From the NCBI GenBank assembly GCA_900239685.1, contig OENT01000046.1, forward strand, positions 186,001 to 250,000: a stretch of 64,000 nt of DNA, read 5' to 3'. The notes under the pieces were generated by a model, which was not told the origin of the DNA, did no database searches, and saw only the letters and a list, made by a program, of their open reading frames with translations. Made by a program: the position numbers and the translations under genes. This document shows positions 1 to 13,979 of the stretch, one piece after another. The stretch's first letter is position 1, and each line of letters opens with the position of its first letter. The DNA comes from Rotaria macrura (taxonomy: Eukaryota > Rotifera > Eurotatoria > Philodinida > Philodinidae).

Positions 1-1346
1 CAACACCCATTTCTGTTTCATCTTACGGTGCGTATTTTCATCCGAATATTTCTTACAATACAGCAACTGAACTGGACGGACACTACTCTCAATTTGCATC
101 TTCATATACATCACAATTTTATCAACAAGAGCAACAACAACAACAACAACAACAAACCTATAGTTTTGATTCATCTTCTTCATTTGTACCACATTATTCA
201 ACACTTCAACCAGTTAATTCTTCTTATACATCATTTTCTCCAACATCGGAACACAATCAGGACAAATCTATCAATTACTTTTATTCATCATTACCATTAC
301 AAACAGCACTGTCTTCAAGTTCAACAACGGAATCACGATCGCCATCAACACATTCATGTGATGAGGAATCTAATATAACTATAACACCAAATAAAAATGA
401 TATTCATACAGAATCATCAATGACTACTGGTTCATGTGATGGTACACGTCGTTGTTTGTTATGGGCATGTAAAGCATGTAAACGCAAGACAGTGACCGTT
501 GATCGACGAAAAGCAGCAACTATGCGTGAACGTCGACGTCTAAGAAAAGTCAACGAAGCATTTGACACATTAAAAAGACGAACATGTCCTAATCCAAGTC
601 AGCGTTTACCAAAAGTTGAAATTTTACGGAATGCTATTGAATATATTGAGAATTTAGAAGATTTACTTCGATCATCAGGAATTAATTCACGATCATTAAG
701 ACATGACTCAGAGAGTCAAAAACCGAATATCAACGAGGTAAGATTTTGATCTTATTTATCAACACTCATCATACGTTTAATTATACTTGTATACATATAT
801 GTAGTTATTAAAGCCAAGATCGTTAACAATAAATAATTACAGTGAAAAATATGATAATGTAGCTACAGATTATAATAGTAATTCAACAACGCCACCTGTC
901 TATGAAGCAGCTGATAGTAAGTAGATACAAAAATTAAAATCTTATACGAAAAAAAAAGAAATCTTTTTCTCGCTCGATCAATTGTGCTAAATGGCATGTT
1001 GATAATGCAAATGTATCTATTTTTGATGTTTTAACAACACATGATATATATATATATACATACATCTTTCTCGTTGAATTAAGACAGATATACAGTCATT
1101 ATCAATAGACTTAATTACCTATATAAATGATTGTTGTTATTATTATCTAGCTAGCTAGTCAAAATCATACATGCTATAATTCTATTTTTAGGTTATACCG
1201 AATCGGTATTAACACATCATACAAGATCATCAGCGATATCAAGTCTTGATTGTCTATCAATGATTGTTGAAAGTATTGATCCAAATAAACTTGTTACTTC
1301 ATCAAATGGAATATCGAACAGTACGATGTTAAATCAATGTTGTTAA
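1..1346 (+). CDS. MRF: Myogenic regulatory factor (MyoD/Myf5 family bHLH), 5' end outside window
   Basis: This is a muscle-determination transcription factor that binds E-boxes as a heterodimer with E proteins in the nucleus. The frame is open from base 3, so the start lies upstream. Exons are <1-737, 805-916 and 1192-1346 (stop TAA at 1344-1346), giving 333 residues in the window. The first exon has a Ser/Tyr/Gln-rich N-terminus with polyQ, a Cys-rich patch ([12 protein letters not shown]), then the basic region [20 protein letters not shown] with the myogenic Ala-Thr pair, and helix-loop-helix [18 protein letters not shown]. The last exon holds [13 protein letters not shown], the conserved C-terminal helix III motif of the family. 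Relative to the usual RRRLSKVNEAF there is an Arg in place of Ser. Introns are 67 and 275 bp. The identification is firm; the vertebrate paralogue cannot be assigned, as invertebrates usually have one MRF. Confidence 0.95.
131..155 (+). repeat. CAA trinucleotide run (polyQ) in the MRF gene
   Basis: About eight CAA codons in a row, in frame, coding a glutamine run in the N-terminal activation region of the MRF protein. Confidence 0.8.
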
Positions 1347-2918
1347 AAAGAAGAAAAACAGAAAAAAAATAATTGTTTTTGCTCATCTTAATGTACAATT
1401 TTTATCTTGTTCATTTAGTAATAATCGAAATCGAATGAATCAGAATGAACATTTTTTTAGTCAGTGCATTCTTTTCTTTTCGAGCTTATTGACGTTCATT
1501 CTTTTCACATTTGTTCAAAAAGAAACACACTTAAAACGCTTCGATTATATGAAATGATCGTCTAGCAAAGCAATTGAAGAGAAAACATATCGGTTAGCGA
1601 AATCAGACACATTTATGAAATGAATGAAATCACTGACACAGATGATCAACTGATATTGAAGAGAGTTGTTTTAAAAAAGATCGAGCAACGATCTACTAAT
1701 CGTTGAGAGTTATCATTTCATATTATGTCTTGTGAAAACCAGTCACAGAAAGGCATAAACAATAGCAGAAAAAGAATTATGATTTATGATATAAATCTTT
1801 ACGTGACAATAAGGCAATCAATAAAACACATCTATATATTACTATAAAATTATTAACGTGTATAAACTTTCGAAAAATTATAAGGTTTTTAATGATCATC
1901 GTACTCAACCATTATTGTACACCATTATGATTAGCAAACACAACATTGTTTCTAATTACGATGTAATAGCATGATCATCTCAGATTCATAACTTCTCGAT
2001 TATTCGTTTTTTTTGTAGTTGAAGAGCACCCACCCACTGTGATGGTATTCACAGTGTAATACTGCAAGGATTGCCTACCGATAAAAATACTTTCAATCAA
2101 GTGTCAAATGACGATGCTACGAGTCGCTCAAAACAGAAGATCGGTTCCGTTTCTTTTTTCATCCTTATGTACTTTAAGTTCGTACACAATTTCGAAATCG
2201 AATTGAATTTCTTCAATAATCATAGTTGGTTATTGGTAGTAGTGCCCGTCTATAATTATATATTTATGAGAGAAAAAAAAATGATTTGTTGTCTTCTTTT
2301 CAAAAAGAAATACATAATCCGAAATATTAAGCATGTTTATTGTAGAATATTTTACACTCTAGAGTATATGTAACACACATATCAAGAGATGAAATCCTTG
2401 TGCAATCAGTCTCATATTTCGATTCTGCTATTTCAAGTAGTCAACCTTCAATGAAATTTCTTTTCACATTCTCTATGATACATTGTTAAAAGACCAAGTC
2501 TAAATTCTAAGAACTGAAAAATAAATAAGATGTATCAAATAGTCAGCCAACAATCAACACTGGTTTCATCAGAGAAAGGAATGATTAAGTTTATATAGTG
2601 CATGAATCGTTTGTCAATGTATTTGTACAATGAACACGCAAGTGTTTATTAGCACAAGGACAGAGAACGCGAATGATTTCGACTGTACATTGAAATGATG
2701 AATACTTTTTACATGAGATTACGTCTTTTTTTTTATTCCGTTTCTTTATGTAAAAACTATCAACTTAAAGCTCAATAATCACATACACTCAAGTGTTCTA
2801 TCATGCTCTCATTATTTGTTGTAGTGAGCAAGTGATTGAATTGGCTTGATAAGGAAAAAATGATTCAGTTTTCATTTAAAAGACATACACCTGTCCTCTC
2901 CTACTTATCTTCTGAATC
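1347..2918. other. Intergenic, MRF 3' side and cadherin 5' side
   Basis: About 1.6 kb without recognisable coding sequence. A 100-codon open frame at 2071-2373 has AT-driven composition (Phe/Lys/Ile/Asn) and no family resemblance, so it was not called. The stretch probably holds the MRF 3' UTR and upstream control sequence of the cadherin gene; no specific site was identified. Confidence 0.5.
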
Positions 2919-5900
2919 ATGTGGAAATTCAGTTTCATAACAATTCTATATTTCATTGTTTCCATGACAAGATGTGATGGAAAACATTCATCGGATATAT
3001 TTACTTCCATGAAATTCAATCGAACATATATGTAAGTATTACTTAAATTTCATATGTATAATTTTCATTCGATTATTGTAGGATATTCGTTTCCAAAAAT
3101 GTACCCATAGGTCATGCACAAATAATTGATACGTTTGATCTATCGTTTTGTTTGATACATTCAACAAATGCAACACTTTCTCATGATCATAGTTTACCGT
3201 TTGAAGTTTTATTAATAACGAATAAAAAGTGTACACTATATTTACATGTTATTAATTCATTGGATGATAGGCAAAGGCCGATCTACAAGATTCAACACAA
3301 ATACATTCATGAAAATGTATCAATCATCATTCAATTATCGATTAAAATCATCGATGATGATAATCGTCTGCCACATTTCGAAAATGAACACTATCATTTT
3401 ATTGTGCGAGAAAATATTCCACCAAGAACATTCATAGGACATGTACAAGCTTATAGTCCACTGGTTTTTCCTAATGGTAAAATATCGTATACATTATTTG
3501 GCAATGATCTTATACAATTAGACAATCAAATAATGTTCCGTATTGATAAAAATACAGGAGACATCTATTTATTTGATTATAGTTTGAATTATGAAATAAA
3601 ACAAGAATATGAAATGATGGTTGAAGCAAAACTCGATTATGAAGATATTAAAACAAACACATGGACATCTGTGTCATCGTATGCAGATATAACTATTACA
3701 ATTGAAGATGCAATCAAAAGAAAGCCTAAAATTAATTTTACTCTGTCAGATGACAGTATGAATCATGTAAAAATAATGAATATATCAACACCACATTTAA
3801 ACGAAGGTTTGTGAAAATACAAGATCTGTTACGTATATATTTTATTGTTTTCATAAGACATATAGTGAATGTCAACTAGTAGAAACTCTTCGAAGATTCA
3901 AGAAAGTTTTTACTGACTTCTCTATAAGACAAATAAACGATGAGACTAAGTAATACATAGTTGATAGAGATTTACTTACGTTAGTTACAATCTTCCTTAT
4001 AATTATTTGTGACTAAATCCAGTTGAGTACTGTCTTTTGCCATGATATTATATTATCAAAGATCAATATTTTTTATTTGATACGAATATAGGAAATATCA
4101 TATGAAAACTGAACGCAAGTCAATGGGTATTATAATATCATTTGTAAAATGAAACGTTTTGTTTTGTGATTATGAATTGGAACTAATATCAATAAGTGAA
4201 AAATAGAATTTTGAATTTTCTTTTGTAAAAATTAGAATTATATCTATATGTAAACATCATTTTTCTGTTGAAACATTTTTTTCTACGCAAAGTATCTGAA
4301 TTCAAATTCATTTGATAATTCAAAACTGACAAAAGAATTGTTATGAATAAGTTTTTTTACTTGTTAGTTTTACTTAGTAATTACATCTGTAGATGTGAAT
4401 GAAATATTTCAATAGTAGAAAGGATTTTGTACATACTTGACATATTAGTCAACTGATTGAACCTTTTTAGTGAAATTTCATTGCAAGATTACGCATAGAT
4501 TAGAATGTCAGTCTTCGAGTTTTTTATGTTTTGACTCCAAATAACATTACTCGGAAAGAAAATTGACTTTGATTCACTCGAATGAAACGAAAGTGATAGA
4601 ATAAATTTTTCATACGTATGATGTTCAGTTCGTACACATATCATGTTGTTTTTGAAACCTTGCTCTCACTTAGAAATATTTATTCAGAAAATCTTCAATG
4701 ATCTAGTGTAAGCCAGTCTCATCATACGTAAAGCTTGAGATCCTAAGAAAAATTTACTAAAATCGTTCGATATCTGATAAGAAGACACTAGGAACAATTT
4801 ACGTAGTTCTAGCCAACTCTTCAGATGTGCAAACTATTAACGAAGAAAAGAAAAATAATTGTCGGCAACTTATTTCTCGTACGAACACAACATGAAGTCT
4901 AATAGTACAGGGAGAATTCATTTTGCTCACAAAAGTAAAATGGACTGAATCTAATACTTGTACTCATATTATATTTATAAATAAAATTTCCCAGAATGAA
5001 TTCTAGTTGACTAACTTTCACAAAAACCAGATACTTCTTCAAGCTATACTTTAATGAATTTCAAAAATGACTGCATTATCATATGATTTCTTAGATACTC
5101 TAGTCGAACTGATGTCTATTTTTATTGTGACACGCAATGTTCGGATTGTCTTCCCCCCCTTTTTTTGTTTATTAAAACCGCTTGAAAGAATAATTAAAAA
5201 TTGATTCGACCGATGTTTAGATTTCTAAATTTTTAACAGATCTCCATCATCAAAGCATTCTCTGCTTGTGATACTCGGTAACAAAAACAAAAAAACTTTT
5301 ATTGTTTTTCTTTAGAACAAAACCGTTTGATAAGGTCATTCCGTTCACGTATTCATCTTATTGGCAATGATACTGAAATGATTTATTTAACAAAAGAAGA
5401 ATCTCTATCAACGAATACTCTTCTAGCATCATTTCATTTACAGCACAACGATCCGATGTCACATGGAATTCTATCGATTAATTTACAAACCTATGTACCA
5501 TGTTCGATGGAAAAACTTCTCATCAGTAATACAAGGAAAAAATTTAGTTTTTGTTTTTCTATAGCTACTAATGATTTCTATTCTATATTTAAGATAATAG
5601 AACATTTTGTCATCTATCAAATAGTTTCTATTTATCTATTCTTCGACCAAATGTCTACGGTTTATTTAATTCTCGTATATTAGATCGTGAACAATATGAA
5701 CATTATATAATACATTTAATAGTCAGTGATAACGATGATCAGTCAACAAGCATGAATAGAATATCAAATTCAATGCAAACAGAATCATTCATTTATTTAG
5801 TACTTCTTGATATAAATGACAATGCTCCGATCTTCGATCAAACATACTTTCAAATAAAAATCAATGAAAATGAACCAAGCAAAACGATTCTAGATCGTTT

Positions 5901-8900
5901 TCATGCATATGATAATGATAAAGGCAGAAATGGAACTGTTCATTATGAACTTGTCGTTAGACAACAGCAATTATTTTCAATTGATAAATATTCAGGAGTT
6001 TTACGTTCAAGAGTGCGTTTCGATAGAGAACGATGTCGATTCTTTCGTATTGGCGTGCGCGCATATGATCTAGGTTATCCGAAACGAAAATTTTCATCAA
6101 CAATCATTGTCGACATAGAAATCAATAATTTGAATGATAATCTTCCTTACTTTATTCACGATATTTATCATTTCAATATAGAAGAAAATGCACCGATTGG
6201 TTCAATCGTTGGTCGATTAACTATCGACGATAAAGATGAACTCGAACCAATCAAGCAAATGCTTGATCTAACAACTATTCCTAATCCGGATATTATGCAA
6301 TATGATTCGATCCCATCGGATAATATATCACGGTGAGAATAACTAAATATTTAATTATATATTCCGAAAACATTGTTCATTCTATTATTTGCCTGTTTGA
6401 AGTATTGATATATTTTTTCCTAATAGAACTGAACAATGTTCACTAACGTAAGACATATCAAATTGTATTCAAAACGTTTTATCATATTGATTTGAGAAAG
6501 CATGAAAGAGAATTCATTTCTAAGGAAATATCGGATAATCAAGATACCTGTCGTTATAAAAAAATTCTCATGCTTTTCTTATCATCATTCAAAGATCTTG
6601 AGTATTTCTCAATAGGCTTCTGTTACTGAGTTAAGTATAGGTGATTTATTCGTAAAATAATGGACTGTTTTTGTAAACTATATGTTAGCGGTATGTTATG
6701 TAACGTTTAAGTGGATTACGTCATTATAACAAAATATGGAAACGATCTTTTTTGTATATTCATTATTGTTTATCGAAGTCACCTGATTTATATCACGTAG
6801 GTTATAGTTTATAATTTGTACTGATTAAAATTATGATATGTGGACTGTGCCAAAAAAAGAATAAAATAAAACATTCTATTCAGAATAATCGATGAATCAA
6901 CATTTTCATATCTTGAACGTCAATTTAGTTGTTGATTCAATCTAATATAAATTTGATTCAAAATCAACATGTTAAATTCAGGAACGTTAGATAAGAGATG
7001 ATTGAAATGGAAAAATATGAATGCCTCATGCATCTGTCATTAATATATACAGAGAAATTCTCCTTCTGAGAACAGCAGATTTTTTATTATTTGATCGATT
7101 TTGTCTGTGTCAATAAAGCAATACGGATGACGAATTAGTTTTACCGTCAGAATATTTCCAATGTGTATAATGATACACTTGACATTTTATTTTTAATTAA
7201 CAACTTAAATAATAGATTGCACTTAAAGAACTTAATAGATCAAGAACTTATATATGTCACGAACGTTTCTTGGTTAGCGGCGACTTCTATTTATTGCCAT
7301 TCGACAAAACTCAGTAAAGGGCACAATATTGTTCAATAGTGCCAACAAAGGTTGCAGGTTGTATATAGAAGAACAGAAAGAAAAACAGGAAAGTATTTTA
7401 TGAAATAACCATTTTTTCTCCCAACGGTGAAATATAGACAGAATAGCAAGGATAAAAAGAACTAAGGATGATATGGATTCACTTACACTGACTAAATGAA
7501 GGAAATGAAAATAGAAGATAGTATTGTTTTTTTTCAAATTAAAAATGGTCAATATCAAAGTTCCATTCCTGATTGGAACGATGAATTTTTAACCCATTTA
7601 AGATGCACTTTCCAACATACTGATAATATCTCGATGGATAGTTCGTTTAAAACTTACGCTTGGTTGAGAAATAACTTCAAACGTGAACATAAATTAACGA
7701 TACTATTCCAAAATCTATAAATAATTGAAATTTAATTGATCTTATTTTCTTCGCTAGAGCACGTATCACTAAAATCATTATTGACCTCATGATATAGATT
7801 TTTATGATCAACTTGTCTCTCATAGTAAAGATTTTAAAAAAATAAGCATTCATATTTTCCATCTTTTTCGAAATTGTATCAAGCACTCACATATCTGAAT
7901 GAGTACAAGTAAATTCAGAATGAACGTATATATTTTCTAATTTCTCATAGATGAAGTTGTCACCTGTCTTAAAAGTGAAATAGCCATTGTCTTGTACGAA
8001 AACTAAACTCTGTTACTGTTTCTGTACATAAGCATTGAATTAGTGAATTACGTTTCATAACTTGTCGAAGATTCGTCAAAGTTTGAAGCAATGTTCTAAG
8101 TATGCCTTTTTTGTAAGTTGCTATTGAAAATTAGCAGTTTTCGTTAACAATTGTGTTGACAAAACGGATTATGTCAGGAGTAATTATTCTATCATGACAT
8201 TTTTCAAGTGATGAAAGATGATGTCAGCCGTTATAATCAAGAAATAGATATTAGTGAAACAAATTTGCTTTTGCAGCTGTTATTTTGTTTAAAATAGAAC
8301 TCAAGGTTTCTCACACGTTGATTGTGAATGACTCTCTTAATTGTAGACTTCCTAAGAAAATTAATTTTTCTCAATAGATAATTGCCTCACTTCATAATTT
8401 TGCCTGACTGCATGAGTAAAATCCTCTTTGTTCCTTACACGGAAAAATACAAGAAATAAACATATTTTCGACCTGTAAAACATTCGAATAACTCAAACAT
8501 ATATATTGTATAATAAATTTTTGTTAACATGTCTACCAAATGTATCGGTTTAAAAGTGGCTTCATAAATTTCATGCAAAATACTAATGTAGAAACAGTTT
8601 CTCTTTCTTAATTTAATTATGTCTTTTCTATTATTATTTCGTCTATCATTTCGAAATAAAATTATTGTCTTTCTTTACTAGTTCGATAAATTATTCGACG
8701 ATTGATTTTCTGTTTGTCGATTCATATCGAAATGAATGTTGGTCTGGCTTATTTTCAATCGATTCACAAGGTTTTATTCATACATTAGTTGTACTGGATC
8801 GTGAACTTCAATCAAATTATTCCTTCTATGTATATATCTACGACAGGATATTGAAAAGTCACACATATCCAGTGAATGTCATCATAGAACTTGTTGATGA

Positions 8901-10974
8901 AAATGACAATATACCATATGAACCTTTTCTTTCAAATGCAACTATTTTATCTATTAAACAAAAGAATAACGATGAAACAATCATTTATGAATTTAAGCCT
9001 GTTGATAACGATGATGGGCTTAATGGACTTGTGTCAATTGAATGTGTAAATTGTTCATCAACATTTTATTTTCATATAATTAATTCTTCAACATTAGTAA
9101 CCCGACGTGATAAAAACATACCCGATGGAATACATAGATTAACTTTTCTATTGCATGATCACGGTTCAATTATATCAAATGAAAATTCGTACACATTAAC
9201 AATTAATCTAACACATCTTTCAAACTCGTCACAACATGAAAACTTATTTTCTACGAAGTCGATTTTTAAAGATCTCACTTTGTCGATAGCTTCGTGGCGT
9301 TATTTTATATCATTCGTAATTATATGGTTTATACTTGTTCTTATGGCTTCATGGAGATGCTATCATTATGATCAAATGTCAACTAACAAGCAAATTCATC
9401 ATCATAGGATAATCGAAAAGAGAAAGAAAATATTAACACCGATTCGTCACATAGTAACTAATTTGAATGATTTAGGTGATCGAACGGTAAGAAAGAGAGT
9501 TTGTATGATTGAGAAAACAAAGCTGCAAACATTTTCACCTTTGATTTTTTTTCCAAGTTGGTAAACAATGAGATAACAATACTTGAGATAATTATGAAAT
9601 CACTCGTATCTTAATCGATTGTTCGACTTTAGTCAGACGAATTGATGTTGAGCATGAACATAGTGAATGCGAGAAAATTAATAACGATGATATTACTCCA
9701 TTTATGTGAGAATACAAAAGAAGGAGAAGGAGAAGGAGAAGAAAAGAAGAAGCAAGCTTCATCAACATCTTTTCTTTTTTTTTTCTTTCTTCGGCAAAAC
9801 TCCAGTTGATGTTCCCTTGATTGTCTCATTGAGTGAATAGTAGTATTCATGGTGTCTATATTATTCTCTTCGCACATGCAACTTTGCTCACATACTGAAG
9901 ATAATTGAATGTTTTTGATACAACAAAAGCAAAACTTGCATTTGTGATGAAGGCCGTAAAGCCATAGAATGTCAGTTATGTAGGATCCGTTGTTTAGGGA
10001 CAAGCGAAAAAAAAGAATGAATGAAGACATAGAAGACAGTTTATTAATATATTTAAAAATTTGTTAGAATATTTTTCTTTCTTCTAGTTTAGCAATAGTA
10101 GATTGTCAACCAACTTAAACTCAATTACCATTCAGAATCATTCAGGAAAAGTAACGCTTCGGTCAAAAAGTTTTTCCCGATTACACCGTATTACTTCACA
10201 TTATCAACTATCATCCTCAATGATGAATTCGCGTGAAACTATTCTTACTGATGCTGGTAGGTTCTTTTCTTTTTTTTCTCTTGTTACTTTCGATGCCATT
10301 AAGTACTGTCTTGCAACAAAAAAAAACACAAAAACGCCTTGCAATACATCGATTGCTATCGGCATATGTGATTTAACTTTTTTTTAGTTTCTTTTGGCAT
10401 GTTACGTCTCTCTAGAGATTTAACAAACGAGAAAAAAATCAACAATATTCATGATAGACTACCAAGAATGTTAGCACATTCCATATGCTTGTTCTTCTCT
10501 TTTATAGTAACGAATACATCGTACACTGAAGATAATCATGATATTTGGCTACCGATGAATACGAATAGTCGAAGATTACATGAAAATACGAGTCCAGTTT
10601 TGAGTAACAAAAACTATTATTTTGAACCAATCGATCGTGATTTACCAACGAATACAACAATATCTCAAACAAATCATTCGCATTTTATTCAACGTCCTGT
10701 ACCTATTTCCAACTATCAATTGAATGCGGTAATGGAAAATTCACAACAGCAACAACACGAATATTTTTCACAAGTTAAAAGAAACTCGACATTAAATATC
10801 ACTCCATTAGAACCAAGTGCAACAATTCGATCACATGTATTACCTCGTTCGGTAACAACTGATCAATTTGAAAATAACAAAAACACGACAAATAGACTAT
10901 ATTATTATCCTAGCGTACAAGACGTACTCGATGCTTTAAATCATCACTCAAATTTTAAAGAATCATTCGTCTGA
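2919..10974 (+). CDS. Cadherin/protocadherin-like single-pass adhesion receptor
   Basis: Calcium-dependent cell-surface adhesion protein. Proposed exons are 2919-3031, 3082-3806, 5316-5525, 5594-6332, 8682-9486, 10088-10256 and 10388-10974; the phases agree at every junction and give about 1115 residues. The N-terminus (MWKFSFITILYFIVSMTRC) is a signal peptide. Cadherin-repeat boundaries are visible as DDDNRLPHF (about residue 128), DINDNAPIF (422), NLNDNLPYF (528) and DENDNIPYE (667), with LDRE motifs between them. One membrane span, ISFVIIWFILVLMASW, lies near residues 803-819, and the roughly 300-residue tail is rich in Asn, Ser and Gln. Two introns are long (3807-5315 and 6333-8681). The order EC repeats-TM-tail without laminin-G or EGF domains fits protocadherins. 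The junction at 5525/5594 and the tail exons near 9486-10093 are the least certain. No catenin-binding site was recognised. Confidence 0.88.
3807..5315 (+). other. Long intron of the cadherin gene (1.5 kb)
   Basis: Bounded by GTTTGT and a pyrimidine-rich TTTCTTTAG. AT-rich with a short poly-C run near 5153-5159. No open frame longer than about 60 codons, and no repeat recognised. Confidence 0.7.
6333..8681 (+). other. Long intron of the cadherin gene (2.3 kb)
   Basis: The donor GTGAGA and acceptor CTTTACTAG join a phase-2 exon end to one base completing an Arg codon, which supports a real intron. Inside are weak open frames on both strands around 7274-7720; they show no family features and are read as chance. 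Confidence 0.75.
9719..9757 (+). repeat. GAAGGA polypurine tract
   Basis: Four tandem GGAGAA-type units followed by GAAAAGAAGAAG on the + strand, inside the region between the cadherin TM exon and its tail exons. Simple repeat; the opposite strand is polypyrimidine. Confidence 0.8.
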
Positions 10975-13900
10975 GCATGCAGTTTTATTGAAAATTATTC
11001 TTTTAAAAGATGTTTTTGCTTTGGTTCTGAATAAAACTAGAAGCGATTTAGTCTTAGATCATGCCTAATTAGTTATTCATAAACAATCATATTAAGTGTC
11101 ATCATATCAATGAAAATTAGAACTAATATTGGCTCATAGGTCAAAGTTGCCATATTAGAATGAAGATGGTAAGAAATCATGCATCCCTATTTCAAAGTGA
11201 TAATACTCACGCATGTCTATTAGTTCGCACGACAAGTGACAATAACATAAACGAGAATATCCCTACATTCTATTGAATAATGACAACTTTTTATTAACTT
11301 GTTTAAAATGATGATGTGTACGTTGTTATTTAACACTGTAATCTATTTGAAATGAAAACATGATCGTTACTATGATTATTCTGTAATTTAGAACATGCAA
11401 ATTTTGATGTACAAGATATTCGTTTAGTAGTTTTTGATCATAAATAGAACATTGATCTTGTAGAATAAAAATACATAATTAACGATGTTGAGTAAAAATA
11501 TTTTGTTTTTAAAAAGGTGGTTATCGATGTATTATGAATGTATTTATTAAATTCTAGTTCGAAAAATTGCCCTCAAACACGATCGTAAAATACTTAATTA
11601 TAGACAAAATTAAAGGTTACAATAAGCAAAATCTTATTTATGTGTTTTCAACAAAGAACTTTTATTTATATAGATTAATATTGATCAAAAGAATAACTTT
11701 TAGAAAAGTTAGAATTAAATATAAATCTTTTTAAAGTAAATTTTACTTTACAACAATAAGTTATTGAAAGATTGCGTGCCATTAGAGATTCTGTAAGTTT
11801 AAATAGAAATACAAAATAGATCAAACTAATATAACTACCGACAAACTTCTATTCTCGACATTGTAAAACAATATCGCATCTGACGAATCGTCAAGGATAG
11901 GTTGAACATATCATGTCGAAAGATCAAAACTGTCTGATATTGACTATAAGAAGGTATTCATAATTATCGAAACAAAAATGAACACATCGTTTCTACAGGA
12001 ACTGTCATTACCAAATTTTTTTCCATGTTAGCATTCCTTGAAAACTTCAATTAACATATTTACAAATGGTTATTTTACAACCATTGAAAATTGATCGCAT
12101 CTCAACATACATGAGACATTTTGTCGGCGTCAGTTTACACCTAAAACATTCAAATGGATGCGTTTCTTTTTTGTTCTTCTCTTGAAAGAGTTGAATAATT
12201 TATTACTTGGGAAGATGTGTCGTTTTTTCCACATCGAGATGTACTCAAAAAAGAAACAGAGAAAAACTTGCCGAAATGAAACTGCTGTATTATTATGTGC
12301 CACTATTCTATTACTCATTCAAGTGAACCATGTTATTGTTCCATCATACTTCACTATGAGAATGATTTAATATGTCTAATTCAACGTTCGAACAAGAATA
12401 CATAATATTCTATGACAAATAAATCTTGTTTTTATTATGACACTTACAAATTATTTAATCAATATCATCAAAAAGCAGGAAACGAAATAATTGCTTAACG
12501 AAAATAAAACATGGAAGTGTATTATCAAACAATAATACCAATCAAATATTTCATCAAAAAAGAATAATCGTGATGATATACAATGTTTCAATGAGATTTT
12601 GAAACACTTTGTATTTTTCTGCTTTCCAATTTTAACCTTTCGTCTTAAGTTACATTGTAGTTTCACTTGTTTTCAACAACAAAACCACACTTTTGTTCTA
12701 TTGATTTAGATTATTGTTATAAGAAAGTTTATACTATCAAGAATATTTTTGTTTTCGCAGAAAATATTTGTACAGTAAATGACAAAGGCTTTCGTCCGAT
12801 TAATCAATTATTGACAACATTCAATGTTTTCGTAAAAAATCATGGTAAAATACGATAGCTTCTAAAAGTTCAGTCATCTTTGATCATTTGTTTAAATATC
12901 ATAAAAATATTATTCGTCATTTTTACTTGAAATCGAATAGTTTCATATTCAAGAAAACAATTTTATGAACTATCAGACATAAAATCTTTTTGTTTTTAAT
13001 TTTGAATACGTATTCTGTTATATTCATACACGACCAATTCAATGACCAATAAATGTAAACCGTGTCCTTCTGTGCATATTTATGATCAACTACTCACTTG
13101 CAGATATACTCATTGAATTTAATATTCAATAATTGTCCGTTCAAGTCATGGATTGATTTATTAGTTATGTCACTGACTTCCTCTTTAAATCATACACAAT
13201 TAAAAATAACTAAACATAAAATTCTCTCGTTTCGTTGACACGTATGTTCTTCATGTATCGAGAAAACCTTTGTAGATTTGTCTGTAAAAGTATTTCTTTG
13301 AAAAGAAACAGTGTTAAGACCACAACAGCACTCTTTTACTTTATTCCGTTTACATAAATATTGTTGTTTTTCAACATAATGGTGGTAACTTTATCTGACA
13401 TTTTCTTCTATGCTGGATTTGCCAATCGACAACAATCATCGGAACCGGTTTTTTTCTTTTCTCCTTTCAACGAGTCTAATAAATTGGATAGAAGGAACTT
13501 ATCGTTAACTTATTCTTTGCCCATTTATCGAACGCATGATCAGAGTTGATTTAGTTTTTTCTCTCTCTTCAGGTAAAACGATCTCGTTTGATGATGAAAA
13601 AAAGAAAAAGAAAAATATAAGATATTTCATACATATTTATATAAACCACTGCAGTTGCCATATGACTCTGCATTTTTTTTTCTAGTCCTATCTCTATCTA
13701 AAATGATAAAATACGGCATTTATATTTAGTTTCAAGTGCAGCATTCCGATTTTTGTTCTTTATCATCTAATGAAAAAAAAATACCACCGTCATTATATTT
13801 ATTTCATATAAAAAACGAAATCGTATCGATACGAATAGTTGTTTTTCTTTTCCATCGTTGTCCTTGTACTTAAGTTGTGTCTTTGTATGTGCCCGACCAA

Positions 13901-13979
13901 TGATATTTTTTCTTTCATTCTGTCACATGCCCTCAGATTAAGCAAAATATGCCTTATTTTAGACAAACAACAACAGAAC
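10975..13979. other. Intergenic, no gene seen (3.0 kb)
   Basis: AT-rich sequence between the cadherin stop and LRRC58. The open frames near 12130-12370 and 12451-12858 overlap on opposite strands and are dominated by Phe, Lys and Ile; they are not called. Confidence 0.5.

Noticed and set aside
28..378. 116-codon open frame on + in the first exon region
   Set aside because: It is a shadow of the MRF frame (frame 3, open from base 3), produced by CAA repeats read as AAC and by Ser/Thr-rich codons.
2071..2373. 100-codon open frame on +
   Set aside because: Phe/Lys/Ile/Asn-dominated composition, no signal or domain, no exon partner in frame; chance in AT-rich DNA.
7274..7720. Overlapping open frames on both strands inside the cadherin intron
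   Set aside because: The intron is fixed by matching phases at 6332 and 8682, and the frames have no family features or splice partners.
9629..10030. 133-codon minus-strand open frame with a Cys-rich patch
   Set aside because: Made of the reverse of a GAAGGA polypurine tract and AT-rich sequence; overlaps cadherin tail exons on the other strand and shows no recognised cysteine pattern.
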